Below, piece after piece: positions 56,738 to 64,000 of a stretch of 64,000 bases of DNA (its first letter is position 1; every line of letters starts with the position of its first letter). Origin of the DNA: Clostridium sartagoforme. GTDB lineage: Bacteria > Bacillota > Clostridia > Clostridiales > Clostridiaceae. The stretch lies in the NCBI RefSeq assembly GCF_004794105.1, contig NZ_SRYR01000011.1, positions 1 through 64,000 of the forward strand. Direction: 5' to 3'. The notes beneath the pieces were generated by a model. The model was not told the origin of the DNA. It made no database searches and saw only the letters and a program-made list of their open reading frames with translations. The position numbers and the translations under genes are program-made.

Positions 56738-57103
56738 TTATCTTCCTTTCTGATTCTTCAAGTACCACTCTCTTTCTTCAATTAAATGTTCTACCAGGTA
56801 GTTAAACTTCCATTCGATTGAAGTAGGAGTAACAACAGCAAATATTCCGCCTTTAAATCTTTGTCTGATACTTGCTATAATTTGACTAATTTCTTCATCT
56901 GAAAAGTCATTAAATAGAATAACTGTTTCATCTACTATGTTATTAGTTACTGTCTCAAATCTTAACCCATCTAAAATATCAGAAATCTTCATTTCTGTCA
57001 TTTCAGTTGAAACCTCAATAACCTTAAGGCCATTCTCCTTTAAGATATTTACTTCTTCTAAAGGAGCATTAAATACTAAAATACTCTTATTTCCGCTAAG
57101 CAT
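56738..57103 (-). CDS. DUF3783 family protein
   Basis: A 121-residue cytoplasmic protein. The C-terminal half, starting DETVILFNDFSDEEISQIIA and continuing FAVVTPTSIEWKFNYLVEHL, fits DUF3783, a small clostridial family without known function. The N-terminal half looks like a Rossmann-like beta-alpha unit (SILVFNAPLEEVNILKENGL). GGGAGAG precedes the ATG. It lies between cyclophilin and the pseudo-S24 regulator and is tightly coupled to the latter. Confidence 0.82.
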   Translation of the reverse strand: MLSGNKSILVFNAPLEEVNILKENGLKVIEVSTEMTEMKISDILDGLRFETVTNNIVDETVILFNDFSDEEISQIIASIRQRFKGGIFAVVTPTSIEWKFNYLVEHLIEEREWYLKNQKGR

Positions 57104-57143
57104 ACTTTCTCTCCCATAAACTAATATTCTTTATATCCCTTTA

Positions 57144-57668
57144 TTATCTTGATACCTTTTCAGGATCATCATAAGTTTCTCCAAAAGTATCTACAGTAAC
57201 CTTCACCATTTTTTGATCTTCAAATGGCTTATCATTATAGTCTCTTTGAGCCTTAACAATTCCATCAGCTACTTCCATACCTTCTATAACTTTACCAAAT
57301 GCAGCATATTGATTATCTAGATGTGGTGAATCTTGAACCATAATAAAGAATTGACTTCCTGCTGAATCATGAACCATAGTTCTTGCCATTGAAAGCACTC
57401 CTCTAGAATGTTTTAGATCATTTTTAAAACCATTTCTAGTAAATTCTCCTTTAATGCTATATCCTGGGCCACCCATTCCATTACCGTCTGGACATCCCCC
57501 TTGAATCATAAAACCTGGAATTACTCTGTGGAATATTACTCCATCATAGAATCCTTTATTAATTAAGCTAATAAAATTCTTAACTGTATTTGGAGCTACT
57601 TCCGGATATAATTCAGCTTTTATAACTCCTCCATTTTCCATATTTATTGTTACTATTGGATTTTTCAT
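57144..57668 (-). CDS. ppiB: Peptidyl-prolyl cis-trans isomerase, cyclophilin type
   Basis: A 174-residue cytoplasmic cyclophilin without a signal peptide. The catalytic arginine and neighbours are in VIFHRVIPGFMIQGGCPDGN (about 42-61), with the conserved SMARTMVHDSAGSQFFIMV (about 93-111) and LDNQYAAFGKVIEGM. It speeds proline isomerisation during folding. AAAGGAGAC precedes the ATG. The leader upstream contains a long stem-loop (57826-57892). Confidence 0.95.
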   Translation of the reverse strand: MKNPIVTINMENGGVIKAELYPEVAPNTVKNFISLINKGFYDGVIFHRVIPGFMIQGGCPDGNGMGGPGYSIKGEFTRNGFKNDLKHSRGVLSMARTMVHDSAGSQFFIMVQDSPHLDNQYAAFGKVIEGMEVADGIVKAQRDYNDKPFEDQKMVKVTVDTFGETYDDPEKVSR

Positions 57669-57825
57669 AATAGTCTCCTTTCAAAATAAATCTTCTCTTA
57701 TTATTGTCATATTTATTAACATAAATTCACTTTAATAATAAGTTATCTATAATGGTAATTATATCTTATTTATAGATATTTTCATATATATAATTTACTT
57801 AGTTAAAATATGGCCAAAAAAGTAA

Positions 57826-57892
57826 ACTTCTAATAATAAAGCTCACTAATATCTTATATACTAAAAGTCTAGCTACTTAACTTATTAGAAGT
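57826..57892 (-). other. Long stem-loop in the ppiB leader region
   Basis: ACTTCTAATAA (57826-57836) pairs perfectly with TTATTAGAAGT (57882-57892) around a 45-base loop with inner pairing potential. TTTACTTTTTT follows on the minus strand. A -10 TATAAT lies just upstream (57894-57899). It may be a terminator or attenuator about 160 bases before ppiB. Confidence 0.45.
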
Positions 57893-57997
57893 CATTATAC
57901 TACATTATTTTATTTCTAAAATTAAATAAACCCTTCTTACAAAGATTAAATTCTCATTACACAATTTACAAATAAATTTATTTTATTAAATAGCAAT

Positions 57998-58062
57998 AAT
58001 AAGGTATAAATAGTTGTAGAAGGTTTCCCATCTACATTAAAAACAACTATTTATACCTTATT
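57998..58062 (-). terminator. 20-bp perfect inverted repeat after the DUF4325 gene
   Basis: AATAAGGTATAAATAGTTGT (57998-58017) is the exact reverse complement of 58043-58062, with an inner stem TGTAGA / TCTACA. Probably the terminator of the DUF4325 gene, although the T tract is weak. The remaining parts of 57669-58105 show nothing else supported. Confidence 0.65.
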
Positions 58063-58105
58063 ATAATTTTCACTAAATACTATTTTATAATTAATAATAA
58101 TATCT

Positions 58106-58375
58106 TTATTGAAAGGTAGTTCCAAGAACAACCCTTGAATAATCTGTATAGTTTGATAAATTTTTAACATCAATTTGCTTAAAAATAAAGTCTCTTCCAA
58201 AACTATTAATTAAATCTCCTAATAATAAATTTAAGAAAGTAGTTGGAACTCTTCTAAATCCTTCAAAATCTAAAGTTACACCAAGATTTATGCTATTTCT
58301 TATCATTTCTCTTAAAAGTATAGCATCTTCAATAGTTACATCTTCCCCAATTACATTTTTAATCTTAATATCCAT
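58106..58375 (-). CDS. STAS-like DUF4325 domain protein
   Basis: The start is the ATG at 58375 (AGGGGGA upstream), giving 89 residues; an upstream extension of ten codons lacks a ribosome site. The sequence VTIEDAILLREMIRNSINLG, then VTLDFEGFRRVPTTFLNLLL, fits DUF4325, a STAS-like fold often encoded beside histidine-kinase-like partners in defence or regulatory loci. Here it stands alone, with no kinase or phosphatase neighbour. Function unknown. Confidence 0.8.
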   Translation of the reverse strand: MDIKIKNVIGEDVTIEDAILLREMIRNSINLGVTLDFEGFRRVPTTFLNLLLGDLINSFGRDFIFKQIDVKNLSNYTDYSRVVLGTTFQ

Positions 58376-58551
58376 AAATATCCCCCTACCATAAAACTTA
58401 TTCAAATATTCTGAAAATTTGCTCTTTACTATAATATATCAACCTATTGGCTTTTTGTCAACAATTTAACAATTTTTTATTTTATTTTTTTATGAAGCTT
58501 TTCTTAAAGTTAAATCAAAATATCCCCTAATCATCAAAAGGTATAATATAA

Positions 58552-58582
58552 GGCCCACTAACTATCGAAATAATTAGGGGCC
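58552..58582 (-). terminator. Hairpin after murI
   Basis: GGCCC.ACTAA can pair with TTAG.GGGCC (58552-58561 with 58573-58582) in an otherwise AT-rich gap. An outer CCCCTAAT / ATTAGGGG pair (58524-58531 with 58573-58580) competes with it. A weak T tract follows on the minus strand. Confidence 0.5.
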
Positions 58583-58627
58583 CGCTAATTTCTTATTTAT
58601 CAATATTTAATGTCCTTTAAATAAATT

Positions 58628-59401
58628 CTATAGTTCTAATAATCTATAGCTTAAATTTATTATTTCTTCTTTATCTAAAGAATTAATAATTTCAACCTTT
58701 CCTACTTCAGTTGAATCAGTTAGTAACTCTTTTTCATTTAACCTTCTTTTTAACTCTTTTGCTGTACCCAATCCACCATCTATGATTACAGTATCTTCTC
58801 CAACTATCCTAGATAATAATGGCTCTATAAATGGATAATGTGTACATCCAAGCACTATAGATGATATTTTTCCCTTTTTATATGTATTTACCTTATCTAA
58901 TAAATACTGCTCTACCTCTTCCCCCTGAAGTTTTCCTTCTTCAATAAATTCCATAAGACCAGGACAAGGTGCAGGTACTATATCTGCTCTATCCTCATAT
59001 TTTTTCATTAATCTATTAAATTTTGCTTCTTTTAAAGTCATAGGTGTAGCCATAATCAATATGCTTCCATCATTCACAGATTCAACAGCTGGCTTTAATG
59101 CTGGTTCTATACCTACTAAAGGCAGGTCAGGATACATCTTTCTTAAATCCGCAACTGCTGCACTAGTTGCTGTATTGCAAGCTACTGCAATCCCCTTAAC
59201 TCCTTTATTAAGTAAGAATTCTACAGCTTTGAAAGTTAATTCTCTAACTTCTTCTACACTTTTAATCCCATATGGAGCATTTTTAGAATCTCCAAAATAT
59301 ATATAATTCTCATTAGGCATAATTTTTAAAGCTTCTCTCATTACACTTAATCCACCTACACCTGAATCAAAAAAACCTATTGGCCTATTCTTATTGTCCA
59401 A
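58628..59401 (-). CDS. murI: Glutamate racemase
   Basis: A 257-residue cytoplasmic enzyme that makes D-glutamate for peptidoglycan. Both catalytic cysteines are present: [11 protein letters not shown] (about 73-83) and [14 protein letters not shown] (about 183-196). The substrate-binding [12 protein letters not shown] (9-20) and [12 protein letters not shown] (34-45) are normal. The start is TTG (59401) with GGAGTGA upstream. Single gene, divergent from the MutS-like ATPase. Confidence 0.96.
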   Translation of the reverse strand: MDNKNRPIGFFDSGVGGLSVMREALKIMPNENYIYFGDSKNAPYGIKSVEEVRELTFKAVEFLLNKGVKGIAVACNTATSAAVADLRKMYPDLPLVGIEPALKPAVESVNDGSILIMATPMTLKEAKFNRLMKKYEDRADIVPAPCPGLMEFIEEGKLQGEEVEQYLLDKVNTYKKGKISSIVLGCTHYPFIEPLLSRIVGEDTVIIDGGLGTAKELKRRLNEKELLTDSTEVGKVEIINSLDKEEIINLSYRLLEL

Positions 59402-59477
59402 TTATCTCACTCCATTTTCTTTAATTCTACTTTTTATTTTATACCTTAATGCAGTATAAATCCATAAATTTATTAAC

Positions 59478-59577
59478 ATATATATGTTTCAATTAATAAT
59501 CTATATAATAGCGACATTATAATGTTAAATATAAACTAACGTAATCAAAGATAGAATGCTTATTGCAACATATATAG
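59478..59577. repeat. Dispersed ~100-bp repeat, family 1, copy D (diverged)
   Basis: Begins CATATATATGTTTCAATTAA and ends TATTGCAACATATATAG; the ends are inverted copies of each other and match the ends of copies A-C. The centre is more diverged. It lies in the 296-base gap between murI and the MutS-like gene. Confidence 0.5.
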
Positions 59578-59697
59578 ATTTAATTTCTCCTTATATGCTA
59601 TAATAAATAGAAATATATTACATATTAATTATTTAATAACATTCTATTCATTACTATAACATAAATACTATTTTCATATAAACTTTGGAGGTTTCTA

Positions 59698-61455
59698 ATG
59701 AAAAAAAATTTATCTTTTTACAAAGTATCTACTTTAATCTCAGCAATTTTAGCTATACTAATAATTTATATAACCTTTAAAATTGGTCCTACACTAGGCG
59801 GACGAGCTTATCAAATAGGTATCGCATTATTTGTCCTAATCGTTATTATAGCTTCTAAACTATTTGATAAATCAAAAAGACTTCAAGAAATAGACTATCT
59901 ACTACATTCTTGGCCAGAGGCTTATGATAATAAATTTGATTTCGAAAAAATCCATAAATTTTATTATGAATTTGGTCCAGATGTTTTAAAAGAAAAAAAC
60001 TTTCATAATATAGACGATCAAACTGCAGATGACCTAAACCTAGATGAAATCCTAAAAAAAATAAGTATATGTTCATCAACTCCTGGGGAGCAGATGTTAT
60101 ATTACCTTTTAAGAACTCCTAAAACCTCTAAGGATGAACTGGAAAAGAGAAACGATATAATTAATCTTATAAATGAAGATCCTTCTTTAAGAGGTCATAT
60201 TCAGCAAATACTTTCTAATTTAGGAAGACAACGAAAAGGAGAAGTATTCAATTTAATTAATACAGATGCTACACCTAATAAGGGAAAATTTCTACTATAT
60301 AACCTTCTTGCTATTTCTTCAGTTATAGCTGTAGTATATTTTATACTTTTTGGTGCTAATAAAATACCTACCTTCCTTGGTATTTTCGCTATATATATGT
60401 TTATTTCAATGAGGAGTGCAGCTGAAATAGAATATGAGTTATCTTCTCTTCAATACTTAGGTAACTTTATTAGGGCAGCCAAAGAACTATCTAAGATTGA
60501 TAATCCAATATTAAAGAATTACGTTTCACTGATTAATGAAAAAGTAGCTCCATTATCAAAGATAGATTCTAAAACAAAGTTTATATATTCTCAAAGTGAA
60601 TTAGATATCTTTATAGAAACTATAAACGCTTTATTTTTAACTAGAATACGTTCTTACTACTCAGTTATAAATATTATTAAAGAAAATAGACAAAATCTTA
60701 TTGAATTATATTCTTTAGTTGGAACTCTTGAAGCTTATGTTTCTGTAGCTTCCTTTAGGGATAGGCTTCCATACTATTGTTTACCTGATTTTATTGATAA
60801 TAACGATAAAACCTTGTCTGTAGAAAATATTAATCACCCTTTACTAGAAGATGGGGTACCTAATAGTATTTCTATTCTAAATCAAGGTATTATATTAACT
60901 GGGTCAAATATGTCTGGTAAATCTACATTTATGAGAACTATAGCAATAAACATACTATTATCTCAAACTATATATACATGCTATTCTAATAAATATAAAG
61001 CATCCTTCTTTAGGGTAATGTCTTCCTTAAGTCTATCAGATAATATTTTATCTGGTGCTAGCTATTATTTAGAGGAATGTAAGTCTGTTCTTAGGATACT
61101 TAATTCTTTAGAAGAAGACGTACCTGCCTTTTGTATAATTGATGAAATATTTAAAGGAACTAATCCTATTGAGAGGATAGCTGCCTCTAAAGAGATATTA
61201 AAATATATTATGGATAGAAATGCTCTATCAATAGTGGCTACTCATGATTTAGAATTAGCTGAGAGTTGTAATGAAAAATATTTGAAATATTACTTCTGTG
61301 AAGATATAGATGAAGAAGAAGGATTAGTTTTTGACTATATGCTTAAAGAAGGAATATGTAATACAGGAAATGCTCTAAAATTATTATCTTTCTTAGGCTA
61401 TCCTGAAGATATATTATCAAATTCAATTAGATCAATTGCAAATAAAAAACTATGA
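59698..61455 (+). CDS. Membrane-anchored MutS-like ATPase
   Basis: A 585-residue protein combining membrane segments with a MutS ATPase. Two N-terminal helices (about 10-55: LISAILAILIIYITFKI, GIALFVLIVIIASKLF) and two central ones (about 200-240: LLYNLLAISSVIAVVYFIL, FLGIFAIYMFISM) anchor it. The C-terminal ATPase (about 385-585) has Walker A TGSNMSGKST, a signature region SDNILSGASYYLEE, and Walker B CIIDEIFKGTNPIER, then ATHDLELA. The mismatch-recognition domain is absent and a lever region is short. Such MutS paralogues do not act in classical mismatch repair; function unknown. GGAGG precedes the ATG. Confidence 0.88.
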   Translation: MKKNLSFYKVSTLISAILAILIIYITFKIGPTLGGRAYQIGIALFVLIVIIASKLFDKSKRLQEIDYLLHSWPEAYDNKFDFEKIHKFYYEFGPDVLKEKNFHNIDDQTADDLNLDEILKKISICSSTPGEQMLYYLLRTPKTSKDELEKRNDIINLINEDPSLRGHIQQILSNLGRQRKGEVFNLINTDATPNKGKFLLYNLLAISSVIAVVYFILFGANKIPTFLGIFAIYMFISMRSAAEIEYELSSLQYLGNFIRAAKELSKIDNPILKNYVSLINEKVAPLSKIDSKTKFIYSQSELDIFIETINALFLTRIRSYYSVINIIKENRQNLIELYSLVGTLEAYVSVASFRDRLPYYCLPDFIDNNDKTLSVENINHPLLEDGVPNSISILNQGIILTGSNMSGKSTFMRTIAINILLSQTIYTCYSNKYKASFFRVMSSLSLSDNILSGASYYLEECKSVLRILNSLEEDVPAFCIIDEIFKGTNPIERIAASKEILKYIMDRNALSIVATHDLELAESCNEKYLKYYFCEDIDEEEGLVFDYMLKEGICNTGNALKLLSFLGYPEDILSNSIRSIANKKL

Positions 61456-61488
61456 TTAAAGGTGCTGCTTCGCAAACAGCACCTTTAA
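61456..61488 (+). terminator. Terminator of the MutS-like gene
   Basis: A 12-bp stem TTAAAGGTGCTG / CAGCACCTTTAA (61456-61467 with 61477-61488), beginning two bases after the stop codon. Confidence 0.88.
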
Positions 61489-61621
61489 AAATATACTAAC
61501 TATTTTAAATCAATGTTATATTTTGTTAAAGTTCCTTAAATGTATAATTTAATTGCTAATAATTCTATATATTATTATAAAATAAATTTTCCAAAAGAAT
61601 AAAAAAATACTAATTTAATTA

Positions 61622-61651
61622 TTGACATCATACCTTAATATATAATAGAAT
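61622..61651 (+). promoter_or_regulatory. Sigma-A promoter of the glutamine synthetase gene
   Basis: -35 TTGACA (61622-61627), 18-base spacer, -10 TAGAAT (61646-61651), giving a leader of about 110 bases that includes the hairpin at 61737-61761. Nothing else is visible in 61489-61621. Confidence 0.68.
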
Positions 61652-61728
61652 TTCTTTATAAATTACTCAGTATTACGAACATTATATTGTTAGTTTTATT
61701 TAATTATTCGATTGTACACAGAAAGGAA

Positions 61729-61773
61729 GTGAATTTTTTCTTGCTATTTTTCGGCAAGAAAGCTTTTTTATGA
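61729..61773 (+). promoter_or_regulatory. Leader hairpin, U tract and tiny upstream frame before glutamine synthetase
   Basis: TTTCTTGC / GCAAGAAA (61737-61744 with 61754-61761) followed by GC and six T forms an intrinsic-terminator-like hairpin that ends at the ATG of the next gene (61770). The only good ribosome site (AAAGGAAG, 61722-61729) is some 40 bases upstream of that ATG and instead serves a short frame from TTG 61741 (or GTG 61729) encoding LLFFGKKAFL. Its TGA overlaps the ATG as ATGA, so start at 61770 may depend on coupling. Confidence 0.55.
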
Positions 61774-63665
61774 AAGATTTAATTTATACGATTCCCAAAT
61801 CACTACATAATAAAGAAGACTTATTTAAAATTTTTAATGATCATCCTGAGATAAAATTCGTATCTATAGTAGGTATCGATTTATCAGGTAATGATACCGA
61901 TGAAAAAATTCCTGCAAAGTTATTTTTAGATGATATAGACTCATTCTTAAATGGTGTTGCCATTCAAACAGATGGATCATCCGTTGTACTTCCTGGAATC
62001 GCTACACTAAATGATGCAAAAGTAGATATGGTAGCAGATAAAAACGCTAATTGGTTTGTTGATTATAATTATGATCATATAGATATTTCCACAAATAAAC
62101 CTATTGGTACTCTTAGAATCCCTTCATTTTTAATCCACAATAATAAACCTGTATGTTCAAGAAATATTCTTAACTCATCTGTTAAGACCTTTAAGTCAAC
62201 TCTTCTAAATATATTCAAGAATAATCCTAATACTTTAAAGCCATTCAATATAACTTTTGATGATATAGATGAAATAGTAACAACCTCAGCTACAGAACTA
62301 GAATTCTGGGTTAAGACACCTAATGAGAAAGCTCATATAGAAGAATTATCTACATCTGAAGTTATGCAAGAACAATATTGGACAAGAACTAAAGGAATAG
62401 TTAGAACAGCTTTAGAAGAAACCCTTTTATTAATGGAAGCTTATGGCTTCGAACCTGAAATGGGTCATAAGGAAGTTGGGGGAGTTAAGTCTCAACTAGA
62501 TAGTAATGGACAATTCAATCATATAATGGAACAGCTTGAAATAGACTGGAAATATTCAGATGCTGCACAAGCTGCTGACAATGAAATTTTCGTTAAAATA
62601 CTTACTCAAGAAACATTTAGAAGACACGGGTTAGATGTTTCCTTTAAAGCTAAACCTATTGATGGCGTGGCAGGATCAGGTATGCACGTTCATCTTGGAG
62701 TGAGTTTAAAACTTAAGAACGGAAAAAGAATCAACTTATTCCATGCTACAAAGAAAGATTTCTTAAGCACTATAGGTTATGGAGCAATAATGGGGATTTT
62801 AAAGAACTATGAAATAATGAATCCATTTATCTCTTCTACTAATGGAGCCTTTAAGAGATTAAAGCCTGGCTTTGAAGCTCCTATTTGTATAGTAACTTCA
62901 CTTGGTATGTCTCCAGACAATCCATCAAGAAATAGAACTATACTTATTGGATTGATTAGAGATTTAATAAACCCTATGGCTACTAGATTTGAACTTAGAT
63001 CTCCAAATCCACACTCTAATATTTATTTAGCTATATCTGTTTCTTATATGGCTATGTTAGATGGAATAATATATGCCCTTGAAAATAATAAAACTGAAGA
63101 AGAACTTTTAGCTGAATTATCTAAAAAACCTGGAGAAGATGCAGATTACTTAGAAAAATCTAGAGCATATAGAACTGAAGAAGATGTATTTGAATTCTTC
63201 ACTGATGAAGAAAGAGATGAGTACTTCGGTAAGGCTCCTGCTACAGTTTACGAAAACTTAATTCAATTAGATAAATATCCTGAAAAGTTAGAAGTCTTAA
63301 GAAGAAATGATGTATTTAGTGATAGCATTATAAACAGCTTTAAATTAGCTATAACTCAAAGATGGACAACTGATATAATTCATAGAATTATTCTAAATCA
63401 TGCAACTGAAGTAAGAAGCTTTAAGCAACTTCATTCAGTAAATGCTTTAGACTTAGATATATCTAACTGGATGACTATCAATAATCTAAGACATTATATA
63501 ATGAAGGATACTTATACTACTAAGAGTTTATTTACTCGTACTAAAGAAGCAATTTCAAATAAAGATTATGCATTAGCATCTAATCTACTTCTTGAATTAG
63601 AAGATAGTATGAAAAAACTTAGAGAACTTTATAGCAACTATACTAAGAATTTATTAGATATATAA
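61770..63665 (+). CDS. glnA: Glutamine synthetase with C-terminal extension
   Basis: A 631-residue ATP-dependent ligase making glutamine from glutamate and ammonia. The beta-grasp N-terminal part has the substrate loop DGSSVVLPGIATLNDAKV. The catalytic barrel has TELEFWV, the ATP/glutamate site GSGMHVHLGVS and the NPSRNRTILI arginine block. About 180 residues beyond the usual GS-I end (from about 450) form helices, making it longer than GlnA (~445) and shorter than GS-III (~700). No adenylylation loop was identified. There is no ribosome site close to the ATG; see the leader entry at 61729-61773. Single gene with a terminator at 63730. Confidence 0.93.
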   Translation: MKDLIYTIPKSLHNKEDLFKIFNDHPEIKFVSIVGIDLSGNDTDEKIPAKLFLDDIDSFLNGVAIQTDGSSVVLPGIATLNDAKVDMVADKNANWFVDYNYDHIDISTNKPIGTLRIPSFLIHNNKPVCSRNILNSSVKTFKSTLLNIFKNNPNTLKPFNITFDDIDEIVTTSATELEFWVKTPNEKAHIEELSTSEVMQEQYWTRTKGIVRTALEETLLLMEAYGFEPEMGHKEVGGVKSQLDSNGQFNHIMEQLEIDWKYSDAAQAADNEIFVKILTQETFRRHGLDVSFKAKPIDGVAGSGMHVHLGVSLKLKNGKRINLFHATKKDFLSTIGYGAIMGILKNYEIMNPFISSTNGAFKRLKPGFEAPICIVTSLGMSPDNPSRNRTILIGLIRDLINPMATRFELRSPNPHSNIYLAISVSYMAMLDGIIYALENNKTEEELLAELSKKPGEDADYLEKSRAYRTEEDVFEFFTDEERDEYFGKAPATVYENLIQLDKYPEKLEVLRRNDVFSDSIINSFKLAITQRWTTDIIHRIILNHATEVRSFKQLHSVNALDLDISNWMTINNLRHYIMKDTYTTKSLFTRTKEAISNKDYALASNLLLELEDSMKKLRELYSNYTKNLLDI

Positions 63666-63729
63666 ATAGAAATTTTTCAGTCTTAAAAGGACTAGAAACT
63701 ACTATAATTATATAAAATTAATTGTTTTT

Positions 63730-63752
63730 AAAACTCCTACGGGAGTTTTTTT
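63730..63752 (+). terminator. Terminator of the glutamine synthetase gene
   Basis: A stem of eight pairs, AAAACTCC / GGAGTTTT, around TACG, then seven T. Confidence 0.9.
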
Positions 63753-63771
63753 ATTATTCCTTCTTAATTTT

Positions 63772-63785
63772 ATGTTGTACAACAT
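63772..63785. promoter_or_regulatory. Perfect 14-bp palindrome, possible operator
   Basis: ATGTTGTACAACAT is its own reverse complement, located about 145 bases before the last gene. No regulator can be assigned; chance occurrence is possible in AT-rich DNA. Confidence 0.3.
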
Positions 63786-63928
63786 CACCTTAAAAAGATA
63801 CTGTTTTTCATTAAGCTACCACATATATATTTTAATTTGCATACATTTCAATCTTCTTTATACTTTATGGTAAATTTTAGTAATAAATGTTAAAATATTA
63901 TAAGTAGTTCTTTATGGGAGGTATTAAG

Positions 63929-64000
63929 ATGCAAGAAGTAAAAATACAAATAAAAGAATTATTAGAAGAAAATCAATGGAGATCAGCTTTTAAAGTAGTA
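63929..64000 (+). CDS. Start of an unidentified gene (possibly MgtE-like)
   Basis: An open frame of 24 codons runs off the window end, from an ATG at 63929 with a strong GGGAGGT 7 bases upstream. The peptide MQEVKIQIKELLEENQWRSA... is helical and resembles the start of MgtE-type magnesium transporters (LLEExxW). Too little is present for a firm call. Confidence 0.55.
   Translation, partial: MQEVKIQIKELLEENQWRSAFKVV

Overview
The window is very AT-rich and most genes have strong purine-rich Shine-Dalgarno sites. It carries endospore genes (spmA, spmB, sleC, a tandem Csp germination protease) together with T-box, L-box and RAT regulation. I read it as the chromosome of an anaerobic, spore-forming Firmicute of the genus Clostridium (sensu stricto). 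The species cannot be named from the sequence alone. No rRNA, tRNA, CRISPR array, prophage or complete insertion sequence was found. The only mobile-element traces are an IS256-type transposase fragment and one weaker remnant.

Layout. 1-3.4 kb: mannose-family PTS genes with a LevR-type sigma-54 activator, a matching -24/-12 promoter and a 20-bp-phased repeat upstream. 3.6-5.8 kb: an NhaC-family transporter behind a complete lysine riboswitch, so probably a lysine transporter (LysW type). 5.9-9.4 kb: a TetR regulator divergent from a large YhgE/Pip protein. 9.5-13 kb: galM, galK and a LacI-family regulator with a shared operator. 13-16.3 kb: an Fe-S/flavin enoate-reductase-like enzyme and an AraC regulator. 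16.6-21.5 kb: an ABC exporter whose permease carries a long coiled coil, its TetR regulator, and an IS256 scar. 21.6-26.6 kb: a beta-glucoside operon (bglA, licT, bglF) with three RAT/terminator switches and a cre site on a consensus promoter. 27-30.4 kb: putative immunity protein, peptide deformylase, ACT-domain protein, spmB and spmA. 30.4-36.1 kb: ccpA and ileS with its Ile T-box. 36.3-44.3 kb: BFD-like protein, a 58-residue small protein, glycerate kinase, RlmI-like methyltransferase, nucleotidase, GNAT, ABC-2 exporter and a CAP-domain protein. 44.3-50.3 kb: ComB-like phosphatase, radical SAM protein, lipoprotein, YkvI transporter and an H-NOX chemoreceptor. 50.4-55.7 kb: the germination pair sleC and fused csp. 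56-64 kb: pseudo-S24 regulator, DUF3783 protein, cyclophilin, DUF4325 protein, murI, a membrane-anchored MutS-like ATPase, glutamine synthetase and the start of another gene.

Regulation is unusually legible here: sigma-54/LevR, L-box, T-box, LicT/RAT, CcpA/cre, LacI and two TetR operators can all be placed. Items most worth following: two orphan promoter-to-terminator transcription units that look like small RNAs (one with a Fur-type box at about 44.1 kb, one with a cre-like site next to ccpA at about 30.9 kb); the Csp fusion with two intact catalytic triads and no clean start codon; a terminator hairpin and tiny upstream reading frame abutting the glutamine synthetase start; and two families of roughly 100-bp dispersed elements with inverted ends, two of which flank the ileS T-box.
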